A stretch of 64,000 nucleotides of DNA from Aurantiochytrium sp. KH105. Lineage: Eukaryota; Sar; Bigyra; Thraustochytrida; Thraustochytriidae. The notes below the pieces were generated by a model, which made no database searches, was not told where the DNA came from, and worked only from the letters and a program-made list of their open reading frames with translations. The DNA lies in contig BGKB01000052.1 of NCBI GenBank assembly GCA_003116975.1, positions 310,001-374,000 on the forward strand, in the 5' to 3' direction. This document shows, piece by piece, positions 37,901-46,705 of the stretch. Within the stretch, counting starts at the first letter, position 1. Every line of letters begins with the position of its first letter. The translations under genes and the position numbers were made by a program.

Positions 37901-40900
37901 CAGGGCTCGATTGCAAACCTTGCAGACCTGGCGTCAAAGGGCTCACAGGTTCCAGAGCCATACCTGCGAGCGAAACCTCGGAAATTGGGTCAAAGATGAC
38001 GCTGCGTGACATTTTCGACCCCAAGCGCTCTGCCGGGGTCTGCTTCCGGGCGTCTCCGTCGCTCGATGTCTGATTCGACGGCTGCGAGGCTACGCCTACC
38101 ACCACAGGCCGGGACCTGCCGACAAGTTCATCAACAATGAATGCAACGCCAATAAGCGAACGAAAGATCTCGGGTCGGTTCGTGCAAGCGCGACGGGCCG
38201 CCTCCACCATGGGGCCTGCGAGATTTGTTGTATCTGATTTTGCCCAAATGTCTGCGCAGAGAATGACCTGACGGACACCTTGTTTGAGAAGGACCGGGTC
38301 GTTCTCGAGCCTGCCCACCAGGTACTCGGCGCCAAGCAAGGTGTCTGGGCCAATGCAATCAGCAGAAAGGCGGCGTAACAAATAAGAAACAACTGCGAGA
38401 CCGTCCGAGAGCAACGAGCGTGCGGCGACCGATGCGCGCCCGACAGATACGAGCTTGCCAAGAAGATGCAGAGCACAACCGGCAAGCGTGGGCCCACCCT
38501 CGAGGGCCAACAAGGGGAAAACAGCTTGCATCCCTCCGATGGAAAGCATGGCTTTGCGCGCGCCTCGTTGCAGGCAAACACGGACGCCCTCGTCCGCAGT
38601 CTGTGCTGCAAAAGGGCGCCTACCCAGAAAGAGGGAAGAAGCATGCCGACTCACATCCATGAATACTTTGCCTTCGCGCGCCGAGGCTCGCTCGTCTAAC
38701 TCCAGAGCAACATGATTATGCCGCACGGAAGCCAGCTTGCCCGTGTAGAGAGCTTGGATGTCTGAACTCGAAAGCGCGGCAGCCCAGAATTTGATTGCGC
38801 TCAAGCACCCATGCAAGGTGCAACCCATGTCTGCGTTTGTACCGATTGTCCACGAAGACAGCCCAATGCTTCCGAGCGGGATGCCGCAACGCCCTTCCTG
38901 GCGCAGCCGGGGTTTGCCATTGATGTAAATGGAGGCATAGTCCTGCGCACTGCCGGCGAACAGCCCCGTTGGCTTCTCACGCGATAATACGAGGGCCACA
39001 TGATACCAGCGCGCAGGCTGAATCTCAGAAGCAGCAGGATAACTCCGTGTTTGCCCCCGTGTGCGAATAGCTACAGTCAGAGTGCCATGGTCCACGTAAA
39101 ATCCCACGCCCTCCTTGCGAGATCGACTGCAGATTTCGAAAAGAGTCGCGTTCGAGTCTGTTCCATGCAAAAGGATCCACGCCGAGAAGCTGAGACTGTC
39201 CTTGCTGGGCCAGGGTGGAGAGAATGAAGCATCTGCGGATGAAGACGTGTCCGCGTCAACATCAGGATTGTGCTCAAGATCAAGGCTTCCTGCACCTGGA
39301 AGGGACATAGAAAAGTTCACACGAAGGCCGCTCTGCACTCCTGCAAAGTAAAAGAAAGAGCGCCCACGCTCAAAGACAGAGTTTACAGTACGTGCAAGGT
39401 CGGCGACGAGGTTCGGTTGCTCGGACACGGTCCAAATTTTCCGGAACAGAGCCTTGAGCTGGCGCACCGAGGTCTGTGCGCAAGCGAGAGCGGCCATGAT
39501 CTGCAGAGCATAAAGTCGGGATTCGCTGTCCATGCGCTCGATGCGCGCGAGTAAATGCAGTACCAGAGGCTGCTGCAGAATAACGAGCGCCGAGGCATTT
39601 ACGCCGGACTCGATATAGTCGAAGGGGTCCATCTCGGCGACCTGGGCGTCGACGCCGCCATCTTTGAGTGCAAATTCCGGAAGGTGGAACCGTGTACCCG
39701 GACTTTCATCTTCGTCATACAGGGTGCTGATTTCTGATTCGCTGCTGTTTTGCAGCAAGCCCTGATCCTCGCTGACGCGGCGACTTTGGAGTGCGCATAC
39801 GAGTCCGCGCAGCACAATAAGAGTCGCGCGGAATAGGGTCGGAAATAAATCTTGGGCGTGGAGAAGGACGACTACAACTACGTCCATGGCCTTGGCATTT
39901 AAAATCAGTTTGCTTCCAGCTGGAGGAAGGTGGGCAAAACGCCCAGTTTTGGCGTAATAGGTGAAGGCTCGCTTCCCGTCAAACACCATTGCCAAGGCAG
40001 CGGAGAGCGCGCTTGCGACATCAGCCTCAGAGTGACAAGTTTTCACCAAGAGCGGCCCGAGGTCCGCGTACAAGGCAGCGGTTTGCGGACTCGTACGAAC
40101 GGTTCGGTTGTGCGCCAATAGGCGAGTGAGGGTGCGCATCGTGTGAAGTGCAACTAAGCAACGCTGTTCCCGGTCTGGGCACGCGCTAACAAAGTAAAGG
40201 AGGTCATCCACGAGACTGAAGTCGGTCCATAGCATAGCGATTGTTGTTGATGCCGCCATGGAGGCGAAAAGATCGTGGAAGAATTCGACCTTTGTTGCAT
40301 ACGCTTCTTGTGGTTTCGCTTTGTATTCGCGATCAATCTCATCTCTGATGGCCCTCAAAAGCTGCCGAGCCTCTGCGTGATCGAGGAGGTGATGCCACAA
40401 CACTTTGAAGATGTTTGCAAGCGCAGGACTCACGGCTGCGTCGTTACGAATGCCTCGCCGAGCAAGCATTGCAAAGAGATCGCCTCTGACAGCTTGACTC
40501 AGTGTGCCACTCGTGCGAGCTTGGTGCAGAATAGCATCGAGGATGGCCCAGGCGCAACACTCCATCGCCCAGGGCAAGGGCGGAGACCTCTGCAGCCCGA
40601 GAATATCTAATAGCTGACCGATTCTCCGGTCGCCGAGCGTCGGTGCTTCGCCAATGAGCATGGTCGCCGTGAGAACGACAAGAGCCTCGCTGGACCCAAC
40701 CTTGGAGCGCACGCGTTCGTGGAGTTCTGGCATGGTGGTGCACGCAGCATGAAAGAGATCGAGACGCGAATGGGCGTCGATCGACTTGAGCCATTGCTGT
40801 TTGATGGCTAAATCATCACATTGCGACTCGAAGACAAAGCGGGGATATTGTACAAAGACTCTGTCTAAATTCGTGTCGAGGCGACGAAGTACGATAAAGA

Positions 40901-42290
40901 GAGCACGCTTGAGCTTGCAAGAAGACGTTGCAGTTAACTTCTCGACAATGTAATCAGTGGCGTGTTCCCGGAGAGTGGGGTCCATTACATTCGAAATGAA
41001 TCCTTGAGTCACAGCGAGGAGGCCTCGGTCATCGCGACGCGCCCTGGAGTCCAAAGCAAAGGTGCCGTCGACCGCGAAGCAAGTCATTGCACCGACGCAT
41101 ACGTCTGGAACGGTGGCAACATAGCGTGAACATGGGTCGTCATCCCAAGGATATGAAGTGAGTTCCTCGCAGAGCACACTACAAACCTGGTGCACTGCAG
41201 TTTTGGTGAAGGCGCGCAGCATAAACTTGCTCGAGTATAGCGTTGATACAGCGGCTGCCGAAATGACAATGTCAGCGTGGGCTCGAGCGAGTGGGCTAGA
41301 AATGATGTCAACAATAGCGTGCGTCTCTGCCTCCATATCTTCAAAAATGCGTGAGAACACCGACGAGCAGCCGTGGAATTTGCGCGAAAGGTAAAGCGCG
41401 GCCCCGTTGGCCTGAAGAGCAGCATCGAGCGTGCACGAGAGCCAGGAAGAATCGGTGTCCAGCACGAGCAGATTCCACACACGATGGACAGTTTGAACGA
41501 GAACGGGAAGGAATTGTGACGTGAGCACCAAGTAATAGTCTGCGCCTTCTGGTTGAAGATCTGGCTTGACGCTGGCGAGGTCGAGACATCGCCAGTCCCC
41601 TGGAAGGCAGGTTGAGCAGCAAAGCTCGCACACGGCGAGAACTAGCGTGGCGGCTTCGCGCTGGCGAGCGACCGAACTAACCTGGAAGCCTTGGCGTTGG
41701 CTCGAGGTTGTTCTTGTTTTTGCTGCTCCTGCTGCTCCTACTGCCCCTGCTGCTGTTGACGAGAGAGAGTCGCCTGCATTCGCAAAGCCATCTTTGAGAA
41801 CAGCATCAAGAAAGAGCGAAGCCTCCTGCAAAAGGGAACCTCGAAGCGTTTCGGGAACGGGCCACGAAAAGTGCAAAGCGATCGCGGTGGCGACCTGGCA
41901 AATACTTATCGTGTCCTGGGTCCCCTTGCTGCCTTTGAGCATTGCAAGGAGAGCTTCTCCGAAGACAGCATGGACACCCACCTCACAGTCCAGCGTCACG
42001 GCAGCGTTTTGCAATTCTTCTTGGAAAGCAAGCGATTCAATCCCAGACGCTTGCGCATGTTCAAGAAGTTTACGTGTCTTTTCGATGGCAAGGGATCTGT
42101 GGAAGGCCTCAATCTCTGAGAGCTTGGCCTCAGAGATCTGCTCGCGATTGCCAAACCCGTCGCGTCTCTGATGCTGAGAGCTCCCGCTCCCCCTGCGCGA
42201 GGATCTCCTACCGCTCCCGCCGCCGCTGGTGCCGTCGCTGGTGCTGCTGCCGCCGGCCCCAAGGTCGTCACGTGAGCGCCCCTGGCCCAT
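31977..42290 (-). CDS. giant BEACH-WD40 protein (neurobeachin/LRBA/LYST/ALFY superfamily)
   Basis: 3,437 residues in one unbroken frame. The N-terminus MGQGRSRDD fits an N-myristoylation signal (Gly2, Ser6, no Pro7). Helical armadillo-like sequence occupies most of ~50-1000. A LamG/ConA-like domain lies at ~1015-1170 (FSAWILLHG...WYHVALVLS...YINGKPRL...[10 protein letters not shown]). More helical and Ser-rich sequence precedes the PH-BEACH domain at ~2370-2480 ([19 protein letters not shown]...RRVQRRR), then BEACH at ~2500-2800 ([64 protein letters not shown]). WD40 repeats occupy ~3100-3437 ([26 protein letters not shown]). Such proteins are scaffolds for vesicle traffic, lysosome-related organelles or selective autophagy. 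Assignment to one subfamily is not secure. A Ser/Ala-rich low-complexity linker (~3010-3130) separates BEACH from the WD40 end. Confidence 0.94.
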   Translation of the reverse strand: [3437 protein letters not shown]

Positions 42291-43366
42291 TTTTTTCCGT
42301 CAAAGGGAAATAGGGCTGGATGGAGCGCGCCCTGTTCACGTAGCCCGCCCACCTTGGCGCGCCCACCTCCGCGGCAGGCGGCAGCCGCCGGCGAGCGAGA
42401 GGGGTCCTCGCCCGCTCGCGCCCACGGCCGAGCCTGCTGTGGCCCGGCCTCGCGGAGCAGCCCGAGCCGCGCTCAGGGCTCGAGCCGAGTTCGGGTTCGC
42501 GCGTTTGTTTGTTGGTTGTTTGTTTGCTTGTTTGCTTGCTTCTTTGGTCGTTTGTTTCTTTGTATAGGCCTACTGTAAGATTACCGCCCAAACAGTGGAT
42601 ATTGGCGGCAGAAAAGGGGCAATGGAGTGTTTGTCGACTTGGTGGAAGGACTCTTCGACTCTTTTTTTTCTTTTGCATTTACAACGGCGAAAGTCAAAGG
42701 CATGAGGAGCAGGGAGGAAGAAAAGGAGCCATCTAGAACTCGCGATTTTGAAGCGTGTAGCGGTGGCGACGGGAGCACTCGCAAGGCAAAGAAGAAGACC
42801 AAGGCACTCATGAGTCTTATTGCTCTTGCACACGTATACGCAGTAGTCTGACTCTGTTCGTTTTTTTATTGTTAACGAGCTCACCACCACCGCGAAAGCA
42901 GCAGAAGAGTCGAATTATCCTCGTGTCGCTCGCATGGACATCCTTTTTGCGGGAGAGGAATCGAACAAAGTACGAGGTTGATCCTACATGCTGTCGTATC
43001 TATCCCTGAAAAACTGGGCAAAATGCTGCTGCATCTAACTGGGCCAAAGTGAAATAAGAGATCCGTTGATGACCTCAAGTGCCACAGTGCAGTGCCAGCG
43101 GCAGTGCAGGCAGCCTGCGTCATATTTTTCATCAATCGTCAGCATCATCATCCCCGCCAAGCAGTAGCAGCGAGCGCCATTGCACGCGAGTCTTACTCAT
43201 TCTCGTGCCATTACTGTAGATGACAAACGTTGTCGCACGATATAGTGGGCATGCTGGCTCGCTCGTAAGCTCACCATTTGCGAACGAGAACACGCCGTCA
43301 TAGAATCAATCTTACGCGCAAGAGCAGGGCGAAGAAAATTGAGGCGCAAGAAGCAATAATACAGAG
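42291..43366. promoter_or_regulatory. divergent region between BEACH gene and coiled-coil gene
   Basis: About 1.1 kb holding both upstream regions, GC-rich near the BEACH start and AT-richer towards the other gene. It contains a (TTTG)n-like run at ~42503-42563. Only short unsupported frames. Confidence 0.5.
42503..42563. repeat. imperfect (TTTG)n microsatellite
   Basis: TTTG units mixed with TTGC and TTGG variants. Confidence 0.75.
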
Positions 43367-44403
43367 ATGATTGGTGGTCTTTGGACTAGTGATGAAGATT
43401 TTGACGTCCGGGCCACCACGATGAACCCAAGAAAGGGCTTCGAAAAACATGGCGGTCGCTTCGACGAAGATAGCAGCAGCACCGACGAAGAGGAGTCGAA
43501 AGAAGCTGGTGCAGAGAACGTGAAGAACTCTGAACATCTCGTAAGCATACGCAACGCTCTCAAGAACAATATAAATGCTCAGACTAAGCAGAAAGCACAT
43601 ACATTAGAACTGCATGCCGATACTGTCGCATTTGACAACAGCACAGCCAACATCGAAGCTAAGAACGAGGACTTCAGCAAGGGAGTTCATGTATTTACAA
43701 AGGCCCCGTCGATTATATCTTTTGCGGAGGAAGCCGCCAGCGAAAACGATGCGGCGAGTACGCTGACCCATGAACAAGAGGACGCAGAAATGAAAGAACC
43801 TGGTTCGAGGAGATGTTGGGAATACATGTACAACTCAAGCTTAAAGAACCCACTGATTTCAAAAAGTCCTCACGATGCACCAACTGCATTGAGCGAGATG
43901 AAAATCACAGACGAAGAGGACAGAATTTGGGCCCCTATTGGCGAAATGAGTCGTCTCATTCGTTTCAAACGAGATGGTACAATTGAGGTGCACGTGGAAA
44001 ACCGCTATGGTGGACAGCGCGAGCAGAAGCAGAGCCACACTTCTGACGCGCAGTTGGCGTCTCGTCTTGCGGGTGCACGTCGATCAATTGAAGAACTCGA
44101 AGAGGACGTCGATGAGCCCCTTCGTATCATTCGCGAGCAGGACGAGTATCAGCAAAAGTTGTTGGCCAAGATTAGAGCACGTCTCAACGTACGAAGAAGT
44201 CCTTCCATGAGCGATGCAACGAAAAGCGATGGTCTTCAGGAAAAGGAAGCAGGAGAAGAAGAATCAGCAAGTGAGATCAAGGGAACATCGAGGCCGAGAC
44301 CCTCTCACGTAGATTTGGCTTCGCGCAGCGCCGAGGTCGCCATCGTAAACAAACCACAACGAGCGAAGGAACGCGTTTTGCTCTTTGCCGATTGGCTTGC
44401 ACG

Positions 44404-44434
<31 letters not shown>

Positions 44435-44737
44435 ACCAACACAGACGCAGTCACAGACACAGGTTCTCAAACAGATGCGAACGTAGACTTGGACCAAAAA
44501 AGGGGGACGAAGAGCTCAGAAGATGAAGAAGACAAGGCGATGAAGAGATTCGAACCTGAAGCTGAAGTGGAGGTTTTGCGCGCACAAGTCGAGCGTCTGC
44601 GCGCCAAGCTTCGTTCTCGGGCTCTTGAACTGCGCGCGAGGCCCTTCAACAACGGCGAGACTGTGGACGAGTTGCTGAGCGATGCCCAGCGTTTCGGACT
44701 TCGCGCCTTGCAGCGTTCTCGCCGCGCCAGTGCGTGA
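43367..44737 (+). CDS. unrecognised acidic coiled-coil protein
   Basis: 456 residues; I do not recognise a family. The first ~140 residues are Asp/Glu/Ser-rich and probably disordered. A short segment DRIWAPIGEMSRLIRFKRDGTIEVHVENRYGG (~187-216) looks like a folded or conserved patch. Two amphipathic helical stretches could form coiled coils: ~230-275 (ASRLAGARRSIEELEEDVDEPLRIIREQDEYQQKLLAKIRARL) and ~395-425 (EAEVEVLRAQVERLRAKLRSRALELRA). Between them an AD/TD-rich run comes from a (GCAGAC)n hexamer repeat at ~44402-44440. The C-terminus is basic (LQRSRRASA) with a possible RRAS phosphosite. No signal peptide or membrane segment. Codon use is AT-richer than in its neighbours in the first half. 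Confidence 0.7.
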
Positions 44738-44802
44738 CCGGAGTCAGTGAGTGAGCCCTCCGACGTTCTCTTTCCTACTGTCAGTCACTTCGTCCCAATC
44801 CG

Positions 44803-44848
44803 GCTGCTGCAGCTGCAGCTGCAGCTGCAGCTGCTGCTGCTGCTGCTG
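44803..44848. repeat. (CTGCAG)n / (CTG)n repeat
   Basis: Self-complementary hexamer units running into a pure CTG run. Confidence 0.88.
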
Positions 44849-45029
44849 GCATGGCCTGTGAATTGAAGGTATCGTTCGCATCGCTGTCGACCGACCGTCT
44901 CCCACTCGCACACCTCGCGGGTGGCTTCGCTCGCCCTCAGGGCGCGGGTTTCGCCTGCGTTTCCTCCTCGTCTCGCCCCGCCAGGCGTTCCCTCGCGTTT
45001 CCGCGCCATGCCTGCCTCGCGATTCCGCG

Positions 45030-45080
45030 CCGCAGCGCAGCGCAGCGCAGCGCAGCGCAGCGCAGCGCAGCGCAGCGCAG
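45030..45080. repeat. (GCAGC)n pentanucleotide repeat
   Basis: About nine or ten perfect pentamer units. Confidence 0.9.
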
Positions 45081-45417
45081 GCAGACGCGAGCAGACTCGT
45101 GCGGAGCAGGCTGCTCGCGGACGGCGGTCTCGCCGCCTTCGTCCGCGGGCGCGGTGCGGGCTGTTCTCGCACCGCCGCCGCGAGCTGTTTTGGTTCCTAG
45201 TTGCTTGCCGTGAGAGGAAGCGATTTGTGCGCTCCCGGCAGGCAGCGTATTGTATTGTCGAGTATAGCTGGGCCGATACTACATGCATACATACATACCA
45301 TGGCCGGGTTCCTGGCCGCTGCGCCGCGTCAGGGAGGGAGGGGTCTCGGCGCAGAATGGGCGCGGCTGTAGGCGCGCGGTAGGCCCGGCTAGGCCGCGAA
45401 CGCGCGGAGCTCTCTGC

Positions 45418-45490
45418 TTTCTGCTCTGCTCTGCTTGCTCTGCTCTGCTCTGCTCTGCTCTGCTCTGCTCTGCTCTGCTCTGCTCTGCTT
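45418..45490. repeat. (CTCTG)n pentanucleotide repeat
   Basis: About 13 units with one interruption; inverted relative to the run at 45551. Confidence 0.9.
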
Positions 45491-45550
45491 TGAGCAGCGA
45501 GGGAAAGCGACGCGAGAAGCAAACCCGGAAGTCGGAGGCCCTGGCGAGCT

Positions 45551-45579
45551 ACGAGCAGAGCAGAGCAGAGCAGAGCAGA
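45551..45579. repeat. (CAGAG)n pentanucleotide repeat
   Basis: About five units, reverse complement of the run at 45418-45490, ending ~37 bp before the DAO ATG. Confidence 0.88.
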
Positions 45580-45616
45580 CGGAGGGGAGGACGAGCGAGG
45601 AGGAGGAGGCGAGAAG

Positions 45617-46705
45617 ATGCCGCGCGGGTGGAACGACTCGGGCAATGACTTCGTGAAGAAGCGCGCCGTGGTGATTGGCAACGGAGCGCAGGGCCTCGCG
45701 GCGGCGTGGAAGCTGCTGGACACAGGCATGTTCGAGGTGGAGGTCGTCGCCGACAAGGCCGGCCTCTCGCCGCCGAACGCGCTCTGGGAAATCCCGCCGT
45801 ACAATGTGCAGCCCGAAGTCCTCGTCACCAAGTGGGCCAAGGCCACCTTTGGCGAGTACCTGTCGATGCGCGAAAGCTTTGGCGAGGATGTCGGCGTGTG
45901 CTACCCGGTGCCGCTGTACGCGCTGACGCGCAACGAGCTCCCGGGCGACCACCCGCAAAAGCACAACCTCGCAAACTACCGCCACGGCCCCGAGGTGCTC
46001 AAGGAGGAGATTCTCCAGCGCGCGACCGCAGGGACCGCCCACGAGATCTACAAGGACGCCGAGGCCTATGATACCATTACGGTGAACACGCGCAAGAACT
46101 TTGCGTGGCTGCGCAAGCGGATCCAAGAGCTTGGAGGACGGTTCTCGCGCGTCGAGCTCAAGGACCTTAGCGAGGCGTGGACGGTCGGTGACCGTGGCAA
46201 GGTCGATCTCGTGGTCAACTGCACGGGTATGGGTGCCTATGACCTCGCCAAAGACAAGGCCGTCAAGCCCATCAAGGGCCAAGTCGTGCACGTGTCCATG
46301 GATGAGGTGCGTTGTGCCATGTCTGATTACGAGTCGCGCTCGTACGCGATTCCTGCGGACGGGGAGTGGCTCGAAGTGGGCGGAACTTCCGAAGAGGGCG
46401 TGTGGGACCGTGCTCCGGACCAGGCCATTCTCGACGACTTGGTCAACCGCGCCTCTGAAATGCTTCCGCGTCTCAAGGAGGTCATGAAAACGGATGATGC
46501 GGACGTCTGGACGGGCTTGCGCCCGGGCCGCGAGGGTGGCGTTCGTTTCGGCATTGACAAGTCGCGTGCCAAGGGCGAGCCTGTGGTCATTCATTGCTAC
46601 GGCCACGGTGGTGCTGGTGTGATTACGAGTCTTGGCTGCGCCAACGACGTTGCCGCTCTGGCCATTGACGCCCTGCAGATTATCCAGTCCAAGTCCAAGC
46701 TTTAA
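45617..46705 (+). CDS. DAO: D-amino-acid/D-aspartate oxidase (FAD), peroxisomal
   Basis: 362 residues, close to the ~345 usual for the family. The enzyme oxidises D-amino acids to 2-oxo acids, ammonia and H2O2. FAD-binding motif VIGNGAQG at ~19-26 (GxGxxG). GMGAYDLA and PIKGQVVHV are conserved beta/FAD-contact segments. Substrate-site tyrosines lie at ~238 and 243 (YESRSYAIP, matching Y-NSP-YIIP of animal DAO), and the substrate carboxylate-binding arginine is Arg302 in GLRPGR. HCYGHGGAGVITSLGCA near the end is the DAO/DDO signature. The protein ends in Ser-Lys-Leu, a perfect PTS1 signal, so peroxisome import is predicted. D-Ala/D-Ser versus D-Asp preference cannot be read with confidence. 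Convergent with the aminotransferase gene 250 bp away. Repeats just upstream may affect its leader. Confidence 0.95.
   Translation: MPRGWNDSGNDFVKKRAVVIGNGAQGLAAAWKLLDTGMFEVEVVADKAGLSPPNALWEIPPYNVQPEVLVTKWAKATFGEYLSMRESFGEDVGVCYPVPLYALTRNELPGDHPQKHNLANYRHGPEVLKEEILQRATAGTAHEIYKDAEAYDTITVNTRKNFAWLRKRIQELGGRFSRVELKDLSEAWTVGDRGKVDLVVNCTGMGAYDLAKDKAVKPIKGQVVHVSMDEVRCAMSDYESRSYAIPADGEWLEVGGTSEEGVWDRAPDQAILDDLVNRASEMLPRLKEVMKTDDADVWTGLRPGREGGVRFGIDKSRAKGEPVVIHCYGHGGAGVITSLGCANDVAALAIDALQIIQSKSKL

Larger units (their letters stand above)
44738..45616. promoter_or_regulatory. repeat-rich upstream region of the D-amino-acid oxidase gene
   Basis: Contains, in order, a (CTGCAG)n run at ~44803-44848, a (GCAGC)n pentamer run at ~45030-45080, a (CTCTG)n run at ~45418-45490 and a complementary (CAGAG)n run at ~45551-45579. 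No gene is seen. Confidence 0.6.

Noticed and set aside
42940-42985. Possible minus-strand tRNA (GGAATCGAAC resembles a B box)
   Set aside because: Flanking bases do not form a T stem, and no A box or acceptor stem pairs with it.
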